NCBI GenBank assembly: GCA_039808325.1
Contig: JBDHSU010000001.1
Span: forward strand, 1-64,000
Length of the DNA: 64,000 nucleotides
Origin: JAFKKS01 sp039808325
GTDB lineage: Bacteria > Pseudomonadota > Alphaproteobacteria > Rhizobiales > Xanthobacteraceae
Direction: 5' to 3'
Shown here: in pieces, positions 25,205 through 34,132 of the stretch
Numbering within the stretch: position 1 is the stretch's first letter
Layout: every line of letters starts with the position of its first letter
Program-made: the position numbers and the translations under genes
The notes under the pieces: model-generated
Database searches by the model: none
What the model saw: the letters and a program-made list of their open reading frames with translations, nothing else
Told to the model about the DNA's origin: nothing

Positions 25205-26323
25205 CTAGGCTGCGGAAGCCGCAAAAACAAGAACTTCCGCCGGGTCGACGACGATCCCGATTTCACCTGACGCAGGTTTCGCCGCTCCCGGCCGCATGCG
25301 CGCCTGCAGCGGACGCTCGAGCGCGTCGAGCGCGATATCGATGAGCTCCACCTCGCCGAGGAACTGCCGGCGCTGGAGTTTTCCCGCAACGCCGGAACCG
25401 GCAACGCCAACGTGAATACCCTGCGGACGGATGGCGACGATGGCATCGGTACCATCGTCCAGGCCGGGCGCGGCAAAGCGTCCCAACGGCGTATCGACTG
25501 CGCCTGCGTGGACGCGCGCGCCGATCTCGTTGAGCTCGCAAAAATAGCGCGCGGCAAAGAGGCTTCGCGGCCGGCGATAAAGTTCTTCCGGAGTATCGAG
25601 CTGGACGATCCGCCCGGCGCGCATCAGCGCCACGCGATCGCCGAGGCGTAGCGCCTCCTCGGGGTCATGGGTCACGACGATACAGGTCACGCGGCTTTCC
25701 CGCAGGACCGTGCGCGTCTGCTCGCGCACTTCATCGCGTAGCCGACGGTCGAGCCCGGAAAACGGCTCGTCCATCAGCAGAACCCCCGGCCGCGGCGCCA
25801 CGGCCCGGGCAAGCGCCACGCGCTGCTGCTCGCCGCCGGACAGCATGTGCGGAAAGCTTTCGGCATGTCCGGCGAGGCCCACTCTCCCGAGCGCCAGCCT
25901 CGCCTCGCGCGCCGCCTCCGCCTTCGGCATCGCCTTAAGGCCGAACATCACGTTGTCGAGATTGGAGAGGTGCGGAAACAGGGCGAAGTCCTGGAACATC
26001 AATCCGACGCCACGGCGCTCCGGCGGCGTCAGCGTCTTGCCCTGCGTCACGTCCTGCCCGTCGATCAGGATGCGCCCAGCGTCCGGCATCTCGACGCCGG
26101 CGGCGAGGCGGAGCATCGTCGTCTTGCCGCAGCCGGAAGGTCCGACGAGACACACGGTCTCGCCCGGCGCGACATCGAGGGACACGCCGGCGACCGCCGT
26201 CACGCTCCCGTAGCGATGAAAGACCTCATCGTATGTGAGGCGCGCGGCAATCGACGCCGGCGAGCGCCCACGGCCGACCAGACGCCCCAGCAATCCGCTT
26301 TCCGCCGCGGCGCCGGACGCCAA
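25205..26323 (-). CDS. ABC transporter ATP-binding protein, Fe3+/spermidine type
   Basis: A 372-residue ATPase with Walker A GPSGCGKTTML, signature LSGGEQQRVALARA, Walker B GVLLMDEPFSGLD and the switch His in IVVTHDPEEAL. A C-terminal TOBE-like domain (AIRPQGIHVGV, FLGEVELIDIAL) places it in the FbpC/PotA/CysA group that powers importers. No permease or binding-protein gene is nearby, so its partner is encoded elsewhere. It lies 3 nt after scpB. Confidence 0.88.
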   Translation of the reverse strand: MASGAAAESGLLGRLVGRGRSPASIAARLTYDEVFHRYGSVTAVAGVSLDVAPGETVCLVGPSGCGKTTMLRLAAGVEMPDAGRILIDGQDVTQGKTLTPPERRGVGLMFQDFALFPHLSNLDNVMFGLKAMPKAEAAREARLALGRVGLAGHAESFPHMLSGGEQQRVALARAVAPRPGVLLMDEPFSGLDRRLRDEVREQTRTVLRESRVTCIVVTHDPEEALRLGDRVALMRAGRIVQLDTPEELYRRPRSLFAARYFCELNEIGARVHAGAVDTPLGRFAAPGLDDGTDAIVAIRPQGIHVGVAGSGVAGKLQRRQFLGEVELIDIALDALERPLQARMRPGAAKPASGEIGIVVDPAEVLVFAASAA

Positions 26324-26326
26324 TCG

Positions 26327-27094
26327 CTAGTCCTCGATCCGTTCCGGCGGCGGCGCGAGACCGAGATCGAGGTCGCCGTCTTCCAGCGGGTCCTCGTCGT
26401 CGCGCAAAGACGGCTCGTCGGAAGGCACCGGCACGTCGAAGCCCGGCGGCAGGCCGCCTTCGAGGAGCCCGGCTCCTTTGAGCTCTTCGAGGCCCGGAAG
26501 GACGCCGATCGATTCCAGGCCGAAGTGATTGAGGAACGCTTCGCTGGTGCCATAGGTCACCGGCCGGCCCGGCGCCTTGCGGCGGCCGCGCAGGCGGACC
26601 CATCCGGTTTCCAGCAGGACATCGAGCGTGCCTTTCGAGGTTGAAACTCCACGAATCTCCTCGATCTCGGCGCGCGTGACCGGCTGGTGATAGGCAACGA
26701 TCGCAAGCGTCTCGAGCGCGGCGCGCGACAGTTTCTTCGGCTCGACCACATCCTTCGAGAGCAGCCACGACAGGTCGTTGGCGGTCCGGAACGCCCATTT
26801 GCCGGCGACATGCACGAGATTGACGCCGCGCGGCGCATATTCGGCCTGCAACTGCCGCAAGGCGGCACGCACGTCGACGCCCTCCGGCATCCGCGACGCC
26901 AGCACCTTGTCGTCGAGCGGTTCCGACGCCGCGAACAGCAAGGCCTCCAGAAGGCGCAATTCCTCCGGCCGCGCTTCCGGCTCGGCTTCGGTGGCCTCTT
27001 CGTGCGTTTCGTTCATCACCACGCCCTCGACCTCGATGTCGGGGTCCGGATTGGATGCGGCAATGGTCAACTGGGGCCGGGCCATAGCGTTCAT
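26327..27094 (-). CDS. scpB: Segregation and condensation protein ScpB
   Basis: A 255-residue kleisin-binding winged-helix protein of the Smc-ScpAB condensin. It has LRLLEALLFAASEPL, then KKLSRAALETLAIVAYHQPV and GRPVTYGTSEAFLNHFGL, all diagnostic. The tail is acidic. The start at 27094 is supported by AAGGAG 7 nt upstream, which overlaps the scpA stop codon. Confidence 0.95.
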   Translation of the reverse strand: MNAMARPQLTIAASNPDPDIEVEGVVMNETHEEATEAEPEARPEELRLLEALLFAASEPLDDKVLASRMPEGVDVRAALRQLQAEYAPRGVNLVHVAGKWAFRTANDLSWLLSKDVVEPKKLSRAALETLAIVAYHQPVTRAEIEEIRGVSTSKGTLDVLLETGWVRLRGRRKAPGRPVTYGTSEAFLNHFGLESIGVLPGLEELKGAGLLEGGLPPGFDVPVPSDEPSLRDDEDPLEDGDLDLGLAPPPERIED

Positions 27095-27105
27095 CGGCGA
27101 TCTCC

Positions 27106-27954
27106 TTATTGTTGGACGGGCGAAGTCGGGGCCGCCGTGCCACCGTCCGCCAGCATTTCGTTCCGCGCGACGCGCTTGCGCAGATAGATCGGACCGAAAG
27201 CGCCCTCCTGGTGCACCTCGACCGCGCCCTCCCGAATAAGCTCCAGGGTTGCCGCAAGGCTGGAGGCAAACGCCGTCGCCTGCAGTTCGGGCTCGACCAC
27301 ATAAGCGATCAGATATTGATCGAGGCGGCTCCAATCCTCGCCGATCGTGCCGATCAGCCGCTCCAGGGTTTCGCGCGCATAGGCCAGTGACCACACCGTG
27401 CGCTGCGCGAACCGCACATGGCTTCGCACTGTCTTGCGTCTCTGAGTCGTGTAGGCCGACAGCAGATCGTAAAGCGTCGCCGACCATTCCGGATGCTTGA
27501 TCGCGGTGACCGGCTGCGGCATCCCGCGCGCAAAGACATCGCGCCCCAGTTGCGGCCGCTCGGTAAGGCTGGCGGCGGCGGCGCGGAAAGCTTCCAGGCG
27601 CTTCAGGCGGAACGCCAGCGAGGCGGCAAGCTCGGCCGCCGTCGGCCCCTCCCCGTCTTCCTTTTCTGACGGGATCAGCAACCGTGATTTGAGGTAGGCG
27701 AGCCACGCCGCCATGACGAGATAGTCGGCGGCCAGTTCGAGGTGGTGTGCGCGCGCTTCCTCGATGAAGGCCAGATATTGGTCCGCGAGCGCGAGGATCG
27801 AAATCCGTGTCAGATCGACCTTCTGCTGACGCGCGAGCTGCAGCAACAGGTCGAGCGGCCCCTCGAAACCGGCCACGTCGACGATGAGCGTCGGCTCGTC
27901 GACGACGGGCTGCGAGGCTTGAGGACTCTCGAACGGAATTACGTCAGACGTCAT
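27106..27954 (-). CDS. scpA: Segregation and condensation protein ScpA
   Basis: A 282-residue kleisin. The start at 27954 overlaps the nagZ stop by 4 nt. FEGPLDLLLQLARQQKVDL and ADYLVMAAWLAYLKSRLLIP are the N-terminal kleisin segments, and a C-terminal winged helix (LIREGAVEVHQEGAFGPIYL) binds the Smc head. It acts with ScpB in chromosome condensation. Confidence 0.95.
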   Translation of the reverse strand: MTSDVIPFESPQASQPVVDEPTLIVDVAGFEGPLDLLLQLARQQKVDLTRISILALADQYLAFIEEARAHHLELAADYLVMAAWLAYLKSRLLIPSEKEDGEGPTAAELAASLAFRLKRLEAFRAAAASLTERPQLGRDVFARGMPQPVTAIKHPEWSATLYDLLSAYTTQRRKTVRSHVRFAQRTVWSLAYARETLERLIGTIGEDWSRLDQYLIAYVVEPELQATAFASSLAATLELIREGAVEVHQEGAFGPIYLRKRVARNEMLADGGTAAPTSPVQQ

Positions 27955-28985
27955 GTCGCGGCTACTGAGTCGGAGATTCGCGCCATCATAGACGAAAACT
28001 CCGCTCGCGCCGCCGCGACATCGATATCTACAGGCTTCTTGCACTGCCGAAGCGCGGCCGCCGCCCGCGCCAAAGCGCGGCCCGCAAGCAGCGGTGTCTC
28101 GGCCGCCACGCTCTGCATTTCCGCGAATCGCCCATTGCAATGCAAGACGAGGTCGCAGCCGGCCGCGAACGAGGCCCGCGTGCGCTCCGCCAAGGTCCCG
28201 GTGAGCGCGCCCATGGACAGATCGTCGCTCATCAGGGCGCCCTCGAAGCCGATGAATCCGCGGATGACCTCCCCGATCACCGCCGGCGAGGTCGTCGCGG
28301 GCGCCGCCGGATCGACGGCGGTATAGACGACATGCGCCGTCATTCCGAGCGGAAGGTCGGCAAGCGGGCGGAAGGCCGCGAAGTCGGTGGCCTCGAGTGT
28401 CGCACGATCCTCACTGACGACCGGCAGCCCTTCATGGCTGTCGGCGTTGGCGCGGCCGTGACCCGGCAAATGCTTCAGGACCGGAAGAACGCCCGCATCC
28501 AGCAAACCATCGCTGACCGCGCGCGCGATCGCGGCGACCTTCGCGGGCGTATCGCCATAGGCGCGGTCGCCGATCACGGGGTTGGCGCCGGCGACCGGCA
28601 CATCGGCCAGCGGCAGGCAATCGACATTGATGCCGAGCGCCGCAAGGTCTTGCGCAATGAGACGCGCGCCAAGGCGCGCCGCGGCAAGGCCGGCGTCGCG
28701 GTCTTGATCATAGAGCGCGGAATAGACGCGGCCGGGCGGATAGGCCGGCCATAGCGGCGGGCCGAGCCGTTGCACGCGCCCGCCCTCCTGATCGATCAGC
28801 ACCGGAGCGTCGTCGCGGCCGACAGCCTCGCGGAACGCATCGACGAGATGCCGGATCTGCTCCGGCGTCTCGACGTTCCGCCGGAAAAGAATGAGCCCCC
28901 ACGGAAGCGTGCCGCGCAGGAAGGCGCATTCGTCGGCGGTCAGCGTCAAGCCTTCGACGCCGGTGATGAATGCGCGCGCCTTCAT
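27951..28985 (-). CDS. nagZ: Beta-N-acetylhexosaminidase NagZ
   Basis: A 344-residue glycoside hydrolase family 3 enzyme that removes GlcNAc from recycled anhydromuropeptides in the cytoplasm. LIDQEGGRVQRL, VLKHLPGHGRANADSHEGLP and the nucleophile segment ALMSDDLSMGAL are intact. There is no signal peptide. In organisms with inducible AmpC, NagZ products signal cell-wall stress; no ampR is seen here. It overlaps scpA by 4 nt. Confidence 0.94.
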   Translation of the reverse strand: MKARAFITGVEGLTLTADECAFLRGTLPWGLILFRRNVETPEQIRHLVDAFREAVGRDDAPVLIDQEGGRVQRLGPPLWPAYPPGRVYSALYDQDRDAGLAAARLGARLIAQDLAALGINVDCLPLADVPVAGANPVIGDRAYGDTPAKVAAIARAVSDGLLDAGVLPVLKHLPGHGRANADSHEGLPVVSEDRATLEATDFAAFRPLADLPLGMTAHVVYTAVDPAAPATTSPAVIGEVIRGFIGFEGALMSDDLSMGALTGTLAERTRASFAAGCDLVLHCNGRFAEMQSVAAETPLLAGRALARAAAALRQCKKPVDIDVAAARAEFSSMMARISDSVAAT

Positions 28986-29026
28986 GCATCAACGCCGATT
29001 GGCCGGCACCCCGCCAACGAGAAGCA

Positions 29027-30490
29027 TCAATTCTTCTGAACGATGCACTGACCGCCGGCCGCTTTCAGATTTCCGCAGAAATCATTGGCTTGGTCGGCGG
29101 CGGCAAACGGCCCCACCTGGGCACGATAATAAATGCCCTTGTCACCCAGATCGACGCGACGAATCAGCGGCTGGCGATTGCCGAGCACGCTCGGATATTT
29201 CGCCTGCAGGCCGCGAAAGGCCGATTGTGCCTCCGCCTCGCTTTTGTTCGAGACGAGTTGGACGACGTAGCTTCCTGCCGGAACCGCTTGCTGGCTCGGC
29301 GGAAGCGCCACCGTGCGCGTCGGTTGAGCGGCGGGGGCCGGGGCGGCACGGGGCGGCGCGGCGCGCGGGGTCGGCGGCGGCTCTTGCGGCTGCGCCTCGG
29401 CGGGGGCCTGAGGAGCCACGGCGGCGACCCGCGTTCCGGACGAGACCGGAGCTCCCGAAGCGTCGGTGATGATCGAGCCGTCCGGCCGGATCGCGAAAGT
29501 GCGAACCTTGCGCGGCTCGTTAGCACCGACCGCCGTGTTGCCGTTATTCTCGGCCGAGGTCGCAGCCGTATTCTGCTTCACGTCCAAAGGCTGTTCTTCG
29601 CGCGAAACCACGCGCTCGCCCTGGGTTTTATCGGCGCGATCATAGATCGCCTTGCTGGCCTGATCGCCCGCATTCTGCGGCGGTGTGATTTTGTTGGGAC
29701 CGCCCTGAGCGTTGATGACCGGCGGCTGGCTATGGCTGCCGCTCCCGTTCCAGCTACGATAGCCGAACGCGGCGGCCGTCCCGATAAGCGCGACGCAGAT
29801 GACGGCGGCCGCCGTAATCAGGCCGCCGCGGCGGCGCTCCTTCACCGGCGGCTGATCGTAGGCGTCCTCGCCGTAATGGGCGGCCTGTTCGTATCGCTCG
29901 TTCGCATACGGATCGGCGACCACGTCCTGAACGTAGTCAGGATCGGCCGCCGGCTGGTGCGGCTCGGCGTAGTATTGCTGATGCGCGTAAGCGGCGGGCT
30001 GCGGGTCTCGTGCGGGCGCCGCAGCCGGCTGCGCATAGGACGCTTGATCATAGTCTTCGTATTGGCGCTGGGCATTCCGCGCGGCGCGCACGTTTTGCGG
30101 GCGCGCATTCGTGTAACCGTCGTCATCGTACCCGGTCGCCGCGCGTTCCGGCGCCGCGCCGCGCGTATCGTCCCGTCCGCTGTAGGTTCCGCGCAGCTCG
30201 TCCTCGATCGACTGCGATGCCCGTGGCCAAGACGAATTCGCCGGCGCCGTCTCTGTATAACGCCGCGAGGTCTCCGGCGCGGGCGGTTCGCTGTAGCGCG
30301 GATTGCTCCGCGCCAGCGGCCGGCCGGTGGCGCTGGAACGCGACTGTTCGAAAAGGTCGTCCTGGCCGATCAGGCGCGCCAGCTCCGCCAGCGGATCTCC
30401 ACCGGAGGTCCGCCCTCCTCCCTGTGCCGAGGCGTTACGCACCGCATAGGCGTCAGACCGGTAAGGTCTCGTCTTGCTTTCGTCGGCCAT
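29027..30490 (-). CDS. SPOR-domain membrane protein
   Basis: A 487-residue protein. A long charged, Gln/Tyr/Ala-rich cytoplasmic part (1-215) precedes a single transmembrane helix (GGLITAAAVICVALIGTAA). A periplasmic Pro/Ala-rich linker leads to the C-terminal SPOR domain (last 80 residues: SYVVQLVSNKSEAEAQSAF, IYYRAQVGPF, CGNLKAAGGQCIV). This is the bitopic layout of SPOR proteins that bind denuded glycan at the septum. Its place between argS and nagZ is conserved in Alphaproteobacteria. Confidence 0.88.
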   Translation of the reverse strand: MADESKTRPYRSDAYAVRNASAQGGGRTSGGDPLAELARLIGQDDLFEQSRSSATGRPLARSNPRYSEPPAPETSRRYTETAPANSSWPRASQSIEDELRGTYSGRDDTRGAAPERAATGYDDDGYTNARPQNVRAARNAQRQYEDYDQASYAQPAAAPARDPQPAAYAHQQYYAEPHQPAADPDYVQDVVADPYANERYEQAAHYGEDAYDQPPVKERRRGGLITAAAVICVALIGTAAAFGYRSWNGSGSHSQPPVINAQGGPNKITPPQNAGDQASKAIYDRADKTQGERVVSREEQPLDVKQNTAATSAENNGNTAVGANEPRKVRTFAIRPDGSIITDASGAPVSSGTRVAAVAPQAPAEAQPQEPPPTPRAAPPRAAPAPAAQPTRTVALPPSQQAVPAGSYVVQLVSNKSEAEAQSAFRGLQAKYPSVLGNRQPLIRRVDLGDKGIYYRAQVGPFAAADQANDFCGNLKAAGGQCIVQKN

Positions 30491-30574
30491 GCTCTCACTA
30501 CCAATGGTTACGGCACCGCCCGCAGCTCGGACGCATCCGTGTGCCGTGCCGACCCCCTCTACGCGCCCCGTAGA

Positions 30575-32392
30575 CTACCGCATCTCCTGCGGCGCTTCGA
30601 CCCCGAGCAACGCGAGGCCGGACGCCAACACGTTAACAATGCCTTGCACCAAAGCAAGACGGGCCGCTGTAATACTGGGATCATCTAGGATAATGAAGCG
30701 TAAATGAGGCGCTTGATTGCCCTGCGTCCAATGTCCATGCAATTCGCTGGCGAGTTCGTAGAGATAGAATGCAATCCGATGCGGCTCGTGACTCGCGGCC
30801 GCCGCTTCGACGACGCGCGGGTACTGGCCAAGCCGCTTCAGCAAAGCGCGTTCGCCCGGATGTTCAAGACGTTCCAGCGCCGCCTTCGCGAGAAACCTCG
30901 CGCGTGATTCGGGCTCGTCCGGAAGGTCCGGCAGCGCCTCCTTGGCGTTGCGCAGCACCGATTGTCCGCGGGCGTGCCCGTACTGGACGTAGAACACCGG
31001 GTTCTCGCGCGACTGCTCGATCACCTTGGCCAAGTCGAAGTCGAGCACGGCGTCGTTCTTACGGTAGAGCATCATGAAGCGGACGGCATCGCGGCCGACT
31101 TCATCCACAACCTCACGAAGTGTCACGAAATCGCCGGCCCGCTTCGACATTTTAACTGGAACGCCGGCGCGCAGAAGACGCACGAGTTGGACGACCTTGA
31201 CGTCCAACGCCGCCTTTCCGCCCGACACCGCGGCCACGGCCGCCTGCATCCGCTTGATGTATCCGCCGTGATCGGCACCCCAGACGTCGATCATCTCGCG
31301 GAAGCCGCGATCGATCTTAGACTTGTGGTAGGCGATGTCGGAGGCGAAGTAAGTGTAGCTTCCGTCGGACTTCTTCAGCGGACGGTCGACATCGTCGCCG
31401 AACGCAGTGGAACGGAACAGCGTCTGCTCCCGGTCCTCCCAGTCGTCAGGCGGCGCGCCTTTCGGCGGCGGCAGCCGTCCCTCATAGACCAAGCCGGCTT
31501 CCCGCAGCCCCTCGATCGTGCGTCCGACTTCGTCCGCCGGCAGGTTGGCTTTGCCGGCCGTCTTCGCTTCGGTCAACGAGCGCTCGGAAAAGAAAACCTC
31601 GTGCCGCACGTTAAGCGCCGTGAGATCCTCGGCAATCGCCGCCATCATCATCGTCACGGCGACCGATCGCACCACCGGCAGCCACTCGGATTCCGGCATC
31701 TTGAGCAGCTTGTCGCCATGCTCAGAGGCAAGCGCCTCGCCCACCGGTTTGAGATAGTCGCCGGGGTAAAGCCCGTCGGGGATCTCGCCAATCTCCTGGC
31801 CCAGCGCCTCACGGTAACGCAGGAACGCGGAGCGTGCGAGGACGTCCACCTGCGCCCCGGCGTCGTTGATGTAGTATTCGCGGGTGACGCGGTAACCGCT
31901 GAAATCCAAGAGGTTCGCCAGCGCGTCGCCGAACACGGCGCCGCGGCAGTGGCCGACATGCATCGGCCCGGTCGGGTTTGCCGACACGTATTCGACGTTC
32001 ACCGCCTCGCCGGCCCCGAGGCCGCTGCGGCCGTACGCCAAGCCGGCGGCAAGGACGGCCCGCAGCTCGTCGAGCCACACGCCGGACTTCAAGGTCAGAT
32101 TGATGAAGCCCGGTCCGGCAACGGCCGCGGCCTCGATCGACGGGTCCGAGGCAAGACGCGCGGCCAGATTGTCCGCGATCTCACGCGGCTTCTTGCCGGC
32201 GTCCTTCGCGAGAACCATCGCCGCGTTCGTCGCCATGTCGCCATGGGCGGGGTCGCGCGGCGGCTCCACGAGGATGCGCGACGTATCAAGTCCCGAAGGC
32301 AGTTCGCCCGCCGTCTCCATCGCTGAGACGGCTGCCCGGACGGACGCCAGGACGCGGACGAAGATGTGCGGCGGTGCGGATTCTGTTGGCAT
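30575..32392 (-). CDS. argS: Arginyl-tRNA synthetase
   Basis: A 605-residue class I tRNA synthetase. The start at 32392 gives the family N-terminal add-1 domain. The HIGH motif appears as HVGHCRG after SANPTGPM. VKMSKRAGDFVTL is the KMSKS-type loop, and the C-terminal anticodon-binding domain ends LLGVEAPQEMR. It lies between the SPOR gene and dgt in the usual order. Confidence 0.96.
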   Translation of the reverse strand: MPTESAPPHIFVRVLASVRAAVSAMETAGELPSGLDTSRILVEPPRDPAHGDMATNAAMVLAKDAGKKPREIADNLAARLASDPSIEAAAVAGPGFINLTLKSGVWLDELRAVLAAGLAYGRSGLGAGEAVNVEYVSANPTGPMHVGHCRGAVFGDALANLLDFSGYRVTREYYINDAGAQVDVLARSAFLRYREALGQEIGEIPDGLYPGDYLKPVGEALASEHGDKLLKMPESEWLPVVRSVAVTMMMAAIAEDLTALNVRHEVFFSERSLTEAKTAGKANLPADEVGRTIEGLREAGLVYEGRLPPPKGAPPDDWEDREQTLFRSTAFGDDVDRPLKKSDGSYTYFASDIAYHKSKIDRGFREMIDVWGADHGGYIKRMQAAVAAVSGGKAALDVKVVQLVRLLRAGVPVKMSKRAGDFVTLREVVDEVGRDAVRFMMLYRKNDAVLDFDLAKVIEQSRENPVFYVQYGHARGQSVLRNAKEALPDLPDEPESRARFLAKAALERLEHPGERALLKRLGQYPRVVEAAAASHEPHRIAFYLYELASELHGHWTQGNQAPHLRFIILDDPSITAARLALVQGIVNVLASGLALLGVEAPQEMR

Positions 32393-32450
32393 GCTTGAGA
32401 ATACGGAGTCTGGGCGCCCGCGCCAGCGCGAACTGCCGGAAGGCCGCGCG

Positions 32451-33659
32451 CTATCGTAATTCCGGCGTGGTGTCAAAGAAGCGGGCATGCTCGGCAAGCG
32501 CAAAGCCGTCGGTCATGCCGGCGATGAAGTCCCCCACGCGGCGGGCGCGCAAGGCGTAATCGCCGGTCAAGGGCCCCTCGCGCCAGCCTTCGGGCATGGT
32601 CTCGGGATGGACCACGAAATGACGGAACAGGTCGCGGACGACGCCTTTCGCCTCCCCGGTCACACGCAGGACGTGGGGGTGACGGTACATGCGCGGGAAC
32701 AGGAACGCCTTGATGGCGGCGTCGGCGTCGGCCATCGCCGGCGAAAACGAGATCAAAGGCCCGGCGGCATCGCGCACATCATCGGCCGATTTCGGATCAG
32801 CCGCCGCCACGCGCCGGCCGGACTCCGCGATCACGTCCGCGATCAGGACCGAGATCACGCGGCGCACGAGTTCGTGCACGGTGCGGGCGGCATCAAGGCC
32901 CGGATGCTCCTTTTGGATGTCATCGAGGACCGTGGCCAGCAGGGGGACAGCCCGCAGGTCCTCCAGCGTGAACAAGTCGGCGCGCAAGCCGTCGTCAATG
33001 TCGTGCGCATCGTAGGCGATGTCGTCAGCGATGGCCGCCGCCTGCGCCTCCGCGCTCGCCTGGGTCGAGAGGGCGATCGCGCGCTCCTGCGCGAGACGCC
33101 GAACCGGCTCGGCGATGCCGCGCGAGCGGTAGCGTCCGATCGGCTCGCCGCCCGCATCCACCACCGGGCCGTTATGCTTGATCAGACCCTCCAGGGTTTC
33201 CCAAGTCAGGTTGAGGCCGTCGAAGGCGGGATAGCGCCGCTCCAAAGCCGTGACGACGCGCAGGGTCTGAACGTTATGATCGAAGCCGCCGACACCGGTC
33301 AGGCAGTCGTCAAGCGCCGTCTCCCCCGCATGGCCGAAGGGCGGATGACCAAGGTCATGCGACAGTGCGAGCGCCTCGGCGAGGTCCTCGTCAAGGCCGA
33401 GCGCGCGGGCCAGCGAACGCGCAATCTGCGTCACCTCGAGGGTGTGGGTCAGCCGGGTGCGGAAGTGATCGCCCTCATGGGCGACGAAAACCTGCGTCTT
33501 CTGCTTCAGCCGGCGGAAGGCCGTCGCATGGATGACCCGGTCACAATCGCGGCGGAAGACGTTGCGATTCGGGTCCTCGGGCTCGGGGCGTCGGCGGCCT
33601 CGGCTTTGGCGCGGATCCGACGCATAGGGGGCCCGCGTCCTGGGCGCGTCTATAGCCAT
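32451..33659 (-). CDS. dgt: Deoxyguanosinetriphosphate triphosphohydrolase-like protein
   Basis: A 402-residue HD-domain dNTP triphosphohydrolase. Metal ligands lie in RTRLTHTLEVTQIAR and ALSHDLGHPPFGHAGE; the later IADDIAYDAHDIDDG supplies the Asp. Its length matches the alphaproteobacterial type rather than the longer E. coli Dgt. It adjusts dNTP pools. It is divergent from erpA. Confidence 0.93.
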   Translation of the reverse strand: MAIDAPRTRAPYASDPRQSRGRRRPEPEDPNRNVFRRDCDRVIHATAFRRLKQKTQVFVAHEGDHFRTRLTHTLEVTQIARSLARALGLDEDLAEALALSHDLGHPPFGHAGETALDDCLTGVGGFDHNVQTLRVVTALERRYPAFDGLNLTWETLEGLIKHNGPVVDAGGEPIGRYRSRGIAEPVRRLAQERAIALSTQASAEAQAAAIADDIAYDAHDIDDGLRADLFTLEDLRAVPLLATVLDDIQKEHPGLDAARTVHELVRRVISVLIADVIAESGRRVAAADPKSADDVRDAAGPLISFSPAMADADAAIKAFLFPRMYRHPHVLRVTGEAKGVVRDLFRHFVVHPETMPEGWREGPLTGDYALRARRVGDFIAGMTDGFALAEHARFFDTTPELR

Positions 33660-33757
33660 AACCGGCAGCTTTCCGTGATTGACCCTTTGCGGGAGCACAC
33701 TTACCTATCTCGGCAAGGACCGCGTGCAAAGCATCGGCCGATACGACGGGAAAGACC

Positions 33758-34084
33758 ATGAGCGACATCCAGGTCAGCGAACGGGCTGCCAAACGGATCG
33801 GTGAAATCCTAAGCGGCGAACCGGATGGGACGATGCTGCGCGTCAGCGTCGAAGGCGGCGGGTGCTCCGGCTTCCAGTACAAGTTCGACATGGAGCGCGA
33901 ACGCGCCGACGACGATGTGGTGATCGAGCGCGAAGGCGCGACGGTCCTGGTCGATTCGGTCTCGGCGCCCTACCTCGCGGGAGCCGAAATCGACTTCGTC
34001 GACGACTTGCTCGGGGCCGCCTTCAAGATCAACAATCCGAACGCCACCGCGTCCTGCGGCTGCGGCACCAGCTTCTCGATCTGA
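33758..34084 (+). CDS. erpA: A-type iron-sulfur cluster insertion protein ErpA
   Basis: A 108-residue A-type carrier that hands iron-sulfur clusters to apoproteins. The three conserved cysteines are Cys36 (GGGCSGFQY) and Cys100/Cys102 in the C-terminal SCGCGTSFS. The product matches ErpA more than IscA (DDVVIEREGATVLVDSVS). A GC-rich 8-bp hairpin follows the stop codon. Confidence 0.92.
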   Translation: MSDIQVSERAAKRIGEILSGEPDGTMLRVSVEGGGCSGFQYKFDMERERADDDVVIEREGATVLVDSVSAPYLAGAEIDFVDDLLGAAFKINNPNATASCGCGTSFSI

Positions 34085-34106
34085 GACGATCTCGCGCGGG
34101 CGCGGG

Positions 34107-34130
34107 CCGCGGGCAGCCGAACGCCCGCGG
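34107..34130. terminator. Hairpin between convergent erpA and RND permease genes
   Basis: An 8-bp perfect stem (CCGCGGGC 34107-34114 with GCCCGCGG 34123-34130) with an 8-nt loop, between the stop codons of two convergent genes. There is no T tract, so efficiency as an intrinsic terminator is uncertain. Confidence 0.4.
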
Positions 34131-34132
34131 GT